Below, in pieces: positions 25,467 through 36,837 of a DNA stretch of 64,000 nt. Within the stretch, counting starts at the first letter, position 1, and each line of letters opens with the position of its first letter. The notes beneath the pieces were generated by a model. That model worked only from the letters and a program-made list of their open reading frames with translations, was not told the DNA's origin and did no database searches. The stretch is from Nigrospora sphaerica (lineage: Eukaryota; Ascomycota; Sordariomycetes; Amphisphaeriales; Apiosporaceae): contig JAGVVL010000002.1 of the NCBI GenBank assembly GCA_018287875.1, positions 5,332,001 through 5,396,000 on the forward strand, read 5' to 3'. Both the position numbers and the translations under genes were made by a program.

Positions 25467-28120
25467 ATGACCAGCGATCAACCCACCGTTCCGACCTCCC
25501 CCCCCAACACTCCTTCCCCTCGAGGTCCTTGCCTATTTCTGCGGACGGGAGCTGCTGCAAAACAGCCCCATCACCTTCAAAATTCCTTCCCCAAACCAGT
25601 CCCGTCTTCCGTCCAACATCCCCCTCCGAACCCTCACTAGCCGACCCGACCCAGACGGCAGCCAGTCGACGTCATTGCTGGCCGGCCGAGGAGGAGACCG
25701 CTCTGGCCGTGACGGACGCCGCGACTCCGACGATTCTGCCGCCGACTCGGATTTCGACTCGTGGACCGACACCGGCGACATCGCCGAGCAGCTGGCCGAT
25801 GAAGAGGATCCTCTGAGGATCCGTCTCCAGGATACCACGCTCAAGACCGACGACGGCTTCTTCGCCGGCCTCCGCGGCGCCCTCCACCCCCACGACGGCA
25901 GCAGTCACAGCAAGAAGAAGCAAAACAAGCGCGTGCAGTTCCGCCGCTCCGTCTCCAGCCACAGTGACCCGCTGTCCAAGGAGCAGTCTGGCGTCGTTAA
26001 TAAAGAGGCCATCCAGATCCCCGACGTTGCACCTCGTCGCCCCTCGCGCGGTGCCCGCCTGCTAGCCGCCATCATGCCGGGCACGGGGATCCACGGCTTG
26101 ACGGGCAAGCCCCTGCTGTGCGTTGACGCTTCCCCGCCTTGCCCGTGAAGAAGACGATGGTCGTGTCCCGTGACTTTGCTTGCTGACCAACCCGTAGCTA
26201 CTTCACCAGCATCTTCGTATCGCTAGGTGTCTTCCTCTTCGGATATGATCAGGGCGTGATGTCCGGCATTATCACGTAGGCAGTCCCCCTCGCTCCCGCT
26301 CCCGCCCCCGCCACGTTGACCGGCCATTTCCCCATGTCGAGACGCTGTGAAGCTGACGGTAAGGAGCACAGCGGCGCGTGGTTCCAGAGCTACTTCAACA
26401 ACCCGTCTCATGCCGAGATCGGAACCATGGTGGCCATTCTCGAGATCGGTGCTCTCATTTCGTCGTTGGCCGTCGGCAAGATAGGCGACCTCATTGGTCG
26501 TAGAAGAACGATTCTCTACGGCTCCATGATCTTCTTCGTCGGCGGTGCGCTACAGACGCTTGCGACCGACATGCGCATGATGATGCTGGGGAGAATCATT
26601 GCTGGTCTGGGCGTTGGTTCCCTCTCGACTATTGTTCCTGTATACCAGTCCGAGATTTCCCCGCCGCACAACCGTGGTAAACTCGCCTGCATCGAGTTCT
26701 CGGGCAACATCATTGGATACGCGACGTCGGTGTGGGTTGACTACTTTTGCGGCTTCATCTCCAGCAACCTCTCGTGGCGGATCCCGCTCGCCATGCAGTG
26801 TATTATGGGAGGGCTGCTTGGGATCGGCAGCTTGGTGATTGTTGAGTCGCCTCGGTAGGACCATGGCCTCACTATTACTCTTTTCTTGGCATGCTCGCTG
26901 ACCATTGGCTTAGGTGGCTCCTGGACCATGACCACGACGAGGAAGGCATTGTCGTTATCGCCAATCTCTACGGCGCTGGCGACATTCACAACCCTAAAGC
27001 CCGGGACGAGTTCAGGGAAATCAAGATGGACGTCCTCCTCCAGCGCATGGAGGGTGAGAGGACCTATTCCGACATGTTCAAGCGCTATAAGACGCGTGTC
27101 TTCATTGCCATGTCGGCCCAAGCTCTGGCTCAGCTCAACGGCATCAACGTGATTTCATACTACGCGCCGTACGTTTTCGAGTCGGCAGGCTGGGTCGGCC
27201 ACGACGCTGTCATGATGACGGGCATCAACGGTATCACCTATCTGCTCTCTACCATACCGCCTTGGTATGTGGTGGATCGGTGGGGCCGCAGAGTCATTCT
27301 TCTGACTGGCGCTGTGGCCATGGCCGTGTCTTTGTCCATGGTTTCGTACTTCATTTACCTGGACATACCGTCGACGCCTACCATGGTCGTCATCTTTGTC
27401 ATGATTTACAACGCGGCTTTTGGCTACTCATGGGGCCCGGTACGTCTACACCACTGCTTGCCCTGGGCACTGCGCTGTGGAAACTGTTGAAGGCCGAACT
27501 AACTCTTGGTTAGATCCCCTGGCTGTACCCCCCCGAGATCCTGCCTTTGAGCATTCGATCCAAGGGAGCCAGTCTGTCGACGGCAGCAAACTGGACCTTC
27601 AACTTCATAGTGGGAGAACTGACACCCATCCTCCAGGACTGGATCAAGTGGCGTCTTTACCTGGTCCACGCCTTTTTCTGCGTTGTCAGTTTTGTCACAG
27701 GTAAGCTCACGTTCCATCGCTTTGCTCTATGGAAATCGTCGTCTGACCTGGGTAGTGTACTTCATCTACCCCGAAACGTGCGGTGTCCGTTTGGAGGAAA
27801 TGGGCTCGCTGTTCGGAGACAACACGACGGCTATGGGCACGCCTAGTATCCGGTCAGAGTCGGGTTCCATTTACCGAGCCGGGTCTCCGGTTGGCTCGTT
27901 CCGTGGACGGGCGCCAGCCGACGACATCCCGCCCCTGAACATTGACCCGCCAGCAGTGGCCCCGGATGGAAAGCCTCACTTCCGGTCCGAGAGCGGCTCT
28001 CGCGGCAGAGTGGGCGAATGGCTGGGACGCATGGTTGGGCGGGACCGGGGCTCTAGCAGCAGCCCGGCCAGCGGTGCCAGATATGCGCCTCTCCAGGGAG
28101 ACGAGCAACGAGACGACTAA
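25467..28120 (+). CDS. MFS sugar transporter with long acidic/serine-rich N-terminus
   Basis: The proposed exons are 25467-25524, 25655-26117, 26198-26275, 26372-26854, 26914-27439, 27514-27700 and 27756-28120, giving 719 residues. From the second exon onward the chain is firm. A hydrophilic Asp/Ser/Arg-rich stretch leads to RRGARLL-like sequence and IMPGTGIHGLTGKPLL. Twelve helices follow with classic sugar-porter marks: FGYDQGVMSGIIT, IGRRRTILYG, GRIIAGLGVGSLSTIVPVYQ, AQLNGINVISYYAP, DRWGRR, YPPEILPLSIRSKG and YPETCGVRLEEM. The C-terminal tail of about 100 residues is serine- and arginine-rich. It is probably a plasma-membrane proton-coupled sugar importer. The start is weak: the first intron uses a poor GTCCTT donor, and no ATG lies in the main frame between the stop at 25468-25470 and 26000. 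Confidence 0.9.
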
Positions 28121-30041
28121 GGCCACGGTGCCTGCAGAGTACAGCGCGTGCATTGCCATTCTTCAACGACGCGGGATCCCATTTTCAGACACATAGACGG
28201 TGGGCCGGCTCCCTGGCAGGGGTGGGCCCATGTATGCATGCACAGACAGCGGTAGTTGGGTCGGTATAGTTAGTCAGCATTGTTGTGGGGCAGCAATGGG
28301 TAGAGGCGGGCTTGGATTTGTTGGCGACAGTTGGTTTCGTGTATGTCTGACAGGCGGCGGGTTGCCTGTTGGTCCCATAGATGGGTTTCAACACAGGGCG
28401 TTAGAAAGCGAAGGTTGAATAGTACATACCCAGATTTGGGAGTGCTGGCACCTGCGCATCTTTCTAGACTATTTAGCATCACCGCTGTGCGTACCGGGTC
28501 CGCCCAGGCACCCCTGCTGCCATGGGATGCATTCTGAGAATGTGATGACCTAACAGTGTTGTGAATTCACGGGTACGTGAGGTGAAGAAAGTGTTTTCCA
28601 GGAAACACGTTGGGGAAGGGCCCCAGGCTTGAGACATTGGCATCCATCACTGAAAAGCAGATCTGGCGGTCACAGCCTGGGACCGGGACGGCACGGCACC
28701 AGCAATTCCGGGGAGGTACCGGTGTCGTGCCCCAAAGCCAACGCGGCCGGCGACACGCACCGAGGACACGGGATGGATGTCTCGATACGGTGGGGATGAG
28801 GTTGAGACACGATGACCGGTGACGGATCTCCGGAGCGGGCGGGCTGTTAAGCAGCGTACCCCAGGCGCGCATCCACCTGGCGGCTGTCAAGCAATTTGGG
28901 GACGGCCGTACCGCGCGAGGAGAGGGGTCGCAATCTGCCGCACGGGCAGGCAGATCGTCCCAATTTTAGAGTACGCGCGACTAAGAAGAGATGGATGGAG
29001 CCACAGGGTCGTCGCCCGTGTCCCGTGTTCTGGCATCCATGCATCGGGAGGACTGGAGGAGAGAAAGAGCCCCCTTCCGCCCCTCTAACGGGCTGGGACT
29101 GGCCCTGGACCTGGACCCGAGCTCCAGGGGCCCAGCTATTGTATACACCGTACAGATACCTACCCAGTCCATGCAACTACTGGAGTGGAAGGAATCCCGC
29201 ACCAGACGCCCGAATAGCTGGGTTCTGGCCTGTGTACAAAAATGATGTACTTAGTGACCCGAGCCAATGGAATTGTAGGTTCCCGCCGGTACTGGCAGCG
29301 GAAGGGCCAGGTACCCAGCACGGATCGTTGGAGGTGCTATTAGCAGTCCATCTTATATTGGATGCGTTCTAGAATATGCTTCGCATCCAATGGGTCGGGA
29401 TGGAATCAATCACGGGCCGCTGAAGGAACCTTATTAAGCGCGGTACAAGGAGGTCGTAGATGGGATGCTTTCGGGAGAGGTTGTAAGGGCCGCCGTAGCG
29501 GGGAGGGCCAGGTACACGGCAACATGCATGGGCAAAGAGTGGCAGGGTTGGCAGGGTCTGGGTCTGCCGCGCGAAAGAGACCTGGCCCGATCCGATACGT
29601 GGTCTCATTGACTTAATTAGAAAGCTGCATGGGCGAGCATCGTATTCAGGCCATCCGATTTTCGACGAGCTTCACGTCGCGTCGTTGTCTTCGCACTTCT
29701 TCTCTCGCCCTTTCCTTTCCCCTTCACCACTTCGACTCCTACTTCATTGGAAGGGGCGATTCATCCTGCATCTTCGGACCCACCGAAGAAGCCCGTTTTG
29801 CTTCCATTTTTGTGAGGGCCGCCTCCCGTGCTTCTTCTGACTTGGTCTCCGTTGCACGCTCGCTTGGGGGGATCCTCCCTTTTTCTCTTCCTTTCAATTT
29901 GTATTCTACGTAGGCCTCCTTTACGCGCTCCCCGGGCAGCATCCCTGACCACACCTTACCAACACACCTTGTGTGCCGCCCTCTTCTGGACGCCGTCGAC
30001 CGAGCTGCTCTCGAAACCCCCCTCCACCTCCTTGGCCCATC
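28121..30041. other. Intergenic region and PMT2 promoter
   Basis: This 1.9 kb separates the sugar transporter from PMT2. No frame resembles a protein. The final 350 bases before the PMT2 ATG are strongly pyrimidine-rich (CTTC, TTTCC and TCGC stretches from about 29660), consistent with a leader of a well-expressed gene. A TACCTACCC motif lies near 29157. Confidence 0.5.
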
Positions 30042-32420
30042 ATGGCAACTGCTGTTGCCTCAGGTGCCGACCCTGGCCAGGGTCTCCGCCAGCGCAACGT
30101 CCCCGGCGCCGCTGATGCCCCCGCGCAGCAGTACCAGGTCGAGCTGGACGAGAAGAAGATACACAGCAAGCCCAAGGTATGCGTGCCCCGTGGCTCCTCC
30201 CCTCCCCCGATGTGACCCCGCCGTTGTGCCGAACTCACCAGGCTGACATGGCGGGCCCGCGTCTTCAGCAGTCCTCCTTCCTTCAGGCCCTCGACGAGTG
30301 GGAGGTTGTCATTGCCCCCGTCATCTTCACCCTGCTGGCCTGCTTGACCCGTCTCTACAAGATCGGCCTGAGCCCCATTGTCACCTGGGACGAGGCTCAC
30401 TTTGGCAAATTCGGCTCGCATTACATTAAGCGCGAGCTCTTCTTTGACGTCCACCCGCCGCTGGGTAAGATCCTGGTCGGTCTTTCGGGCGTCCTGGCCG
30501 GCTACAATGGATCCTTCGAGTTCAAGTCGGGCGAGACGTACCCCGAGGAGCTCAATTACACCTTTATGCGTGCCTTCAACGCCTTCTGGGGAATCCTCTG
30601 CATTCCCCTGGCCTACTTCACGGCTCGCGAGCTGAACCTGCGCCGTCCGGCGGTCTGGTTCGTCACCCTGATGGTCCTGTGTGAGAACTCGTACACCACC
30701 ATCAGCCGCTTCATCCTGCTTGACTCCATGCTGCTCTTCGGCACCGTCGCCAGCGTCTTCTGCTGGTCCAAGTTCCACCGACAGCAGAAGTACAGCTTCG
30801 AGCCCGAGTGGTTCTTCTGGCTGTTCATGACGGGTCTGAGTCTGGGATTCGTGTGCAGCATCAAGCTGGTTGGTCTCTTCGTGACGGCCCTCGTTGGTCT
30901 CTATACCATTGAGGACCTGTGGAACAAGTTTGGCAACACCCGGATGCCCATTCCCACCTTGGCTGCCCACTTGGGGGCCCGAGTGATTGGCCTGATTGTC
31001 ATCCCCTTCCTGGTTTACCTGTTCTCGTTTGCTCTGCACTTCGCGATCCTGACGCGCAGTGGCCCGGGCGATGCCCAGATGAGCTCGCTGTTCCAGGCCA
31101 ATCTCGAGGGAAGCGAGATTGGTCGTGATTCGCCACTCGAAGTCGCCATCGGCTCCAAGGTGACCCTCAAGAACATGGGATACGGCGGCGGTCTTCTGCA
31201 CAGCCACGTCCAGACCTACCCCGAAGGATCCGGCCAGCAGCAGGTTACTTGCTACCACCACAAGGATGCCAACAACGAGTGGTGGTTCTACCCCAACCGT
31301 GCCGAGCCCGACTTCAACCCCGAGGAGGAGCCGCGATTCATCGGAGATGGCAGTGTTATTCGCTTGATCCACACCCAGACGGGACGTAACCTGCACTCTC
31401 ACGACATCGCGGCTCCCGTGACCAAGTCCCACAGGGAAGTTTCCTCGTACGGCAACCTCACCGTGGGCGATGAGAAGGACCACTGGCAAATCGAGGTCGT
31501 CAAGGATGTGGCCTCCCGCGATAGGAGCCGCATCCGTACCCTGACCACCGCCTTCCGCCTGAGACACCCTGTCATGGGCTGCTACCTGCGGGCTGGCAAC
31601 GTCAACCTGCCCCAGTGGGGCTTCAAGCAGATCGAAGTCACTTGCGACAAGAACAACAACCCCCGTGACGCCTTTACTCACTGGAACATCGAGGCGCACA
31701 CTAACGAAAAACGTGAGTACATTTCTGGCTTCGAGTTTCCCACGATGGATGCCCGTGCTAACGAGTTACCGTTCAGTCCCCCCTGGCGACCCCGGCAAAT
31801 ACAAGTCGCCCTTCTTCCACGACTTCATTCACCTGAACGTGGCTATGATGACGTCCAACAACGCCCTGGTGCCTGACCCTGACAAGCAGGATGACCTTGC
31901 TTCCCAGTGGTGGCAGTGGCCTATCCTGCATGTGGGTCTCCGCATGTGCGGCTGGGACGACAAGATCGTCAAGTACTTCTTGCTGGGCAACCCCTTCGTC
32001 TACTGGGCTTCGACACTTGCCCTGGGCGTTGTGGCTCTGATCACTGTGTGGCACATCCTGCGCTGGCAGCGTGGCTTCAGGGACCTGTCCCAGGACGACG
32101 TGGACCAGATTCACTATTCTGCCCTGTACCCGATCGCGGGTTGGTTCCTACACTACCTGCCCTTTGTGGTCATGGCCCGTGTTACCTACGTCCACCATTA
32201 CTATCCGGCACTCTACTTCGCCATCTTGACGCTCGGATTTCTCGTCGACTGGGTCATGCGCAACCAAAAGCGGGTGGTTCAATACGTCACCTACGGCATC
32301 CTGTACAGCGTTGTGATCGGCCTCTACATCATGTTCATGCCCATCTGCTGGGGCATGTCGGGCCCCAACAAGGAGTACAGCTACCTGAAGTGGTTCGACA
32401 CGTGGCGTATGACGGATTAG
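30042..32420 (+). CDS. PMT2: Protein O-mannosyltransferase, Pmt2 family
   Basis: Three exons, 30042-30176, 30242-31712 and 31777-32420, give 749 residues, a normal Pmt2 length. The enzyme moves mannose from dolichyl-phosphate mannose to Ser/Thr of secretory proteins in the ER and usually pairs with a Pmt1-type partner. After a 45-residue cytosolic start come multiple helices. The catalytic-loop motif VTWDEAHFGKFGSHYIKRE places the conserved Asp-Glu at 95-96, and DVHPPLGKILVGLSG follows. The luminal MIR region starts near residue 344 and carries KNMGYGGGLLHSHVQTYPEG, QQQVTCYHHKDANNEWWFYP and TGRNLHSHDIAAPVTK, which fit Pmt2 and not Pmt4. C-terminal helices include YPIAGWFLHYLPFVVMARVT and VHHYYPALYF. 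The second intron has a GCTAAC branch site. The Pmt2 assignment is from remembered motifs. Confidence 0.96.
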
Positions 32421-33580
32421 ACTGCCACCTCGGTAACAACTACCGACTGGGCATGTAGTCTATTTTTTGGACAGGACGGGCCCCTGTGATCCAGCCACAG
32501 CCGAGATGAGGGTGGCCATGACTGCGGGAATCTAAAACTCGGAGCTCCGTTTATATCACGGGCGTTGTTACCATACAGGTAGCAATATGGTCGAGAAGGG
32601 AATGCACAGGGTGCAGTGGAGTCTCGGTGGATTTGGCGATGTACGAATTACACGGACATGCCTCTTGCGGAGAGGAAGTCCAACTTTAAAAAAGGGGGGA
32701 CAATCGCGAAGAACCCACCTGTGTCTAATACAATGATCTCCTTGACGTCGGGCGCTCCTGCTAGAATGTTCAGCTCTGCACTTTCCGTGGTACTGTAGGA
32801 ATAGAACACACGCAAGCCTCGGGGGAGGGACGTCTCTGTGAACGAATCTGAGCCGGGATCCTGGCGAGGCACCAGCCGCCAGATAGGCGGTCCACAGCAG
32901 TCCGAAGCCATATCGAGGGGGGGGTACAGTAGCCTCACCACCCACAAACTACCAAGCCGGCACGGCAAGTGCCTTTGTCCGGGCGCGCGTGTCACTATGT
33001 CATAGTATAAACTGGTATGAAAACGATGGCGTCGTCGCCCAAGGGGCGCAAGTCATGATGGTGCTTCAGACAGGGGCAGCTGCGCCGGCCATCCAATCAC
33101 AAAGTTGGCCACGCCGGTTCCTCGACGGTTATAGATATCACGGCAGGGGAAAGGGGGGGGTGAAATGTGGCGCCCCGTCCTTCTTTGTTTCTTCATTTCT
33201 TTATTAATATTTTTTTCCCTTGGGTACAAGTTGAAACATTTCGATTTGCCCCCCCAAAAACTCCTGGATAGGCCCGAAGACCTTGATGCTAGTTTTTGCT
33301 GGTGCTGGCTGGCTCGTGTGATAGACATTACAAAGGGGTATCATCCTCCTTCTCTCTTGCGGACAGGGTCGGGCCACGATTCCTGGGTGGGCGGCGCACT
33401 TTCATCGTGCACATATATATAAAAAACAGGAACACGGCGTTGCGACGCCGAGCCCGCTTCCCACCCGGCATCTTATCTTGGTTGGGTCCCTGGAAGTAAG
33501 AACCGCCCCGGACCGCATCGACTACTCGTTCGGCTCGAACAACCGAGCAGGGGGTCGGGCGGGTGGAGGGTGGCGCGGGC
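32421..33580. other. Intergenic region between convergent PMT2 and the Rab gene
   Basis: About 1.16 kb with no coding signal. AT-rich patches around 33190-33240 and 33416-33428 may serve as 3'-end formation signals for the minus-strand GTPase gene. No RNA gene is evident. Confidence 0.5.
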
Positions 33581-34360
33581 TCAACAGCACATGCCACCGC
33601 CGGCCTTGCTGGCGTCATTCAGGCGGACTTGGCGGCCGCCCTGGCCGGGGCCGGGCCCCTTGACGCCGCTTCGCCGGTCATTCAGATCGTACTTGCCGGC
33701 GTTGATGTTTTCGAAGATGCGCTCGGCGACGCGCATAAAGGCCAGCTCGACGCCCTCGCCGCTCTTGGCGCTCGTCTCGACGTACTGGAGCACGCCATTG
33801 GCGCGGGCCCATTCCTGGGCCTCGGCCACCGTCACCTCGCGCTTGGAGGCGCCGCCGCCGCCGCCGTCATCGTGGGCGAGATCTGCCTTGTTGCCCACGA
33901 GGATGACGACGATGTCGGGCTCGGCGATCTGGCGCAGGTCGGCCAGCCAGTCGGTGACGTGGGCAAACGTCTGCTTGCGGGTGATGTCGAAGACGAGCAG
34001 GGCGCCCGAGGCGCCCCGGAAGTAGGAGCGCGTCACTGACTTGTACGTCTCCTGGCCGGCCGTGTCCCAAAGCGACAGCTTCATGTGCTTCTGCTGATCC
34101 GAGGAGCGGGGCGGGTCGGGCAGGCCCTGGCCGCCGGCCGCGTCGGCGGCCGCGCCCGGCGCAGCGCCGGCAGCCAGGAGGGTCTTGGAGTGCGGCGGGC
34201 CGACGGGCACTATCCGCGAGCCGAACTCGACGCCGATGGTGACGTCGTGCTGGGGGCTGAAGCGGCCCTCGCACAGCCGGATCGTCAGCGAGGACTTGCC
34301 GCAGCCCGAGTCGCCGATGCACACGAGCTTCGCGATGTAGTCCCACGGCGGGGCGGACAT
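33581..34360 (-). CDS. Rab4-like small GTPase with interswitch insertion
   Basis: One exon from the ATG at 34360 encodes 259 residues, against about 210 for a usual Rab. All nucleotide-binding motifs are intact: P-loop GDSGCGKS (16-23), switch I Thr in HDVTIGVEFG, WDTAGQE (98-104), NKAD (157-160) and ETSAK (195-199). The C-terminus ends in Gly-Gly-Met-Cys-Cys, a double-cysteine geranylgeranylation signal. It most resembles Rab4/Ypt4-type proteins of endosomal recycling (EFGSRIV, SYFRGASGALLVFDITR). Between beta strands 2 and 3, residues about 54-90 form an Ala/Gly/Pro/Ser-rich insertion absent from ordinary Rabs. A smaller glycine insertion lies at 166-170. No convincing splice donor would remove the insertion. 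Upstream in-frame sequence to 34501 looks like leader. Rab4 assignment is moderate; GTPase identity is firm. Confidence 0.95.
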   Translation of the reverse strand: MSAPPWDYIAKLVCIGDSGCGKSSLTIRLCEGRFSPQHDVTIGVEFGSRIVPVGPPHSKTLLAAGAAPGAAADAAGGQGLPDPPRSSDQQKHMKLSLWDTAGQETYKSVTRSYFRGASGALLVFDITRKQTFAHVTDWLADLRQIAEPDIVVILVGNKADLAHDDGGGGGASKREVTVAEAQEWARANGVLQYVETSAKSGEGVELAFMRVAERIFENINAGKYDLNDRRSGVKGPGPGQGGRQVRLNDASKAGGGMCC

Positions 34361-36837
34361 GGCCGGCGAGGAGACTGCGCGGGGCGGGGAAGCTGGGAGA
34401 GCGAGGAGGGAGGAACGGAGAGGGCGGCTGCGAAGGGTAGGCGCGCCGGTCGTGGGATTTCCGAGAGGGAGCGAGGGCGGGAGAGGTAAACAGGAGCGCA
34501 AGCAGAGACGGCTGGCTCAGCAGAGCAGACAAAGACGGCGGCAGGCTAGTTCACTGGCGAACAAATGTCTCGGCCTAGGGTGCCGTGCCGGCGGGTTTGG
34601 TCTGATGGTCGCAAGCGCCGAGGCGTTGGTGGTAGGTATCCTGCGGGTGGGCGATAAGGCCGAAGGATCGAGAGGTTCCTAGGGCGGGAAGGTTCCGACG
34701 GCGGGTAAGGAACGGGAAGGGAAGAAGTAGTGCAGGATCCGAGAAGGAAGTTACCGTGTGTCGTGCCAGCAAAGATGGTATGCAGTCCGAGTCGGTTGTC
34801 AGAGTGCAACAGCTGCATACGATGTAGCTATATCCGGGGTTCGATAGTGTTTGATTGCCTGTTCATCAGTACGGGCTGTACGTCAAGATGTGGGTGGGTA
34901 CGTAGTAGAGGTATGTATGTAGCTCTGGGTCCTCGGTCGTCTGTATCGGGTGTAGGAAGCAGCGCATGGGGCCGGCCGATGCTGTGGCTCAGGTGGTGAT
35001 ATGGGCTAAGGAGATAGCTATGTCGTAACTTGGTACTCGGTAGTTGGTGACTAATAAAAAGGGTACCTGACGGCTGGCCCGTCGTGGGTACTACGTACTT
35101 CTGGCGAGAGTTCTGTCTGTCATGGGGAGTGTAGGATAGGCTGAGAGGTCAGTAGACGCTGGTATCGCATAAACGGAAGACGGGCAGCGCTAACAGACTC
35201 ATCAGGGCCCGGCAGCGCCAGTAATGACGGTGAAGCGGATAGACAGACACGGCAGAGGGCAAGAGAGAGACGGCTGGCTCTTATCGGTGATGCAACCGGG
35301 TCGTGATAAGCCAACAGCAAAGGCTTGGCCAGGCTAAAATGACCTCAGAAAACACACTCGGATGGACAAGCCTGGGTCAGCTGGAGCCGGGGCGGGCGAC
35401 AGGAGCTTGTGACAACGTGCACGAATACTGGATGTGGATAGTCCACAGTGCCGAGAGTGCTACCTGGATGGACGGTAGTGCTGTGGGATATACATGGCTG
35501 ACGGAGGCGGGTATGTAGTGCCTGGCCTGGCCTGGTATTAGTTCTGTCCCAAGAACTGGGATGGCATCTACGCGATGCCAAAATACCGGAGCCTCCCATT
35601 TCTCGATGAAGAGGGTTTTGAGTAGAGTGAACATCGTATTCTCCCTCTACTGTGAAGTAGCCGAAATCTGTTGAGACCAGACGCACACCCGTGATTTATG
35701 TATGGTACTGCAGGGACCACCAGTGACCTCGGGATGAAGGACCAAAGGAAAGGGCCTGTAGGGTCAGTCTCCATCCAACCTCCTCTCTCTCCCTCCGCTA
35801 TCTACTTTATCCGTGCATCATCCCTCCCTCTCATGGGATCAAATACCTTATGCAGCTACTCATGGGTACTGCCCGGGCCATTGGTGAAAAGAGGCTCATA
35901 AGATTCGCTGGCTGCTTCGTTAGCAGGCAACCCTTTGCAGTGGCGGGCCGCATGGGTCATCAGGACCTCGTCCCTCTTGCATCCACACGAGCGAGAGCAG
36001 CCTCGGGGTCCAACAAGCTCATGAGAGCGTGACTCGCCAAGCTTCCCTTCTCTCCTTTCCCCCCGTCGTCGCCTTCATCATCTCCTTCCTTTTCCTCCGC
36101 CCCGTATTGCAAAATCGTTGCATAGGCACATACCGCCGGGAAGCGCCCCTCCCTTCTTCTCCCATTCCCCGAGGAATAGATCTGCCCGTTCTTTGTTTCC
36201 CCCACCCCCCAGCTCCGTACGCACCACCACAAGCCCCGTAATCGGGGATTGCCTGCCTGGGGACCCATCGCGCCCATCTCACTTACACCGCCAGCCTCTC
36301 TTCAGCCTTTGCGCGCGCGCGCGCGAGTGTACCTGAATACGGACCTCTGGCGCCGCCCCGTCCCTTATCTGTTCTGCCTGCATATCGTCATTGTCCGCAA
36401 CCTTTCCTCCCACACCCACCACCGCCTGGTACCCTGGCCTCGCTTGTCTGCTCTGCCGCCGTCGCCGATATATGGCATGTCGGTATCCCCAACTATTGTA
36501 GCATCCGTACGGCCCTGTTAGGCCCATTCCAGTTCCAGTACGCCTGTGTCCCCTTGTTCTTGCTTGTCCAGCAGGCGCCCGCTCGGCATCCCAACCGACC
36601 CAGCCAAGTCGGTACGGACTTATCTTCAACACAGCCCGACGCACATCATCAGCAGCAGCAGCATCCGTCTAGGTTTGGTTTGTAGGGCGAACGTCACACC
36701 CCGAGCCCCTGCGAAACTCTCGAGCCGACTCGTCCGGAATCCGACGTCCACTTCGTCTTCCGTTCCCCTTCCCACACTCGCTGGTCTCGCCCATCTCCGA
36801 CCTGGACCAGTCCCTCACCTCCCGGGCTTCGTAGATC
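34361..36837. other. Intergenic region between divergent Rab and PNS1 genes
   Basis: About 2.5 kb with two divergent promoters. No protein-like frame is present. Sequence near 34900-34925 is rich in GTA-type motifs. A TA/GTA-rich stretch lies around 35030-35100, and a GC alternating tract at 36311-36325. The last 800 bases before PNS1 are pyrimidine-rich leader sequence. Confidence 0.5.

Noticed and set aside
29921..31699. 592-codon minus-strand frame opposite PMT2
   Set aside because: It is the antisense shadow of PMT2, Val/Gly/Asp/Glu/Gln-rich as expected from reverse-complemented codons.
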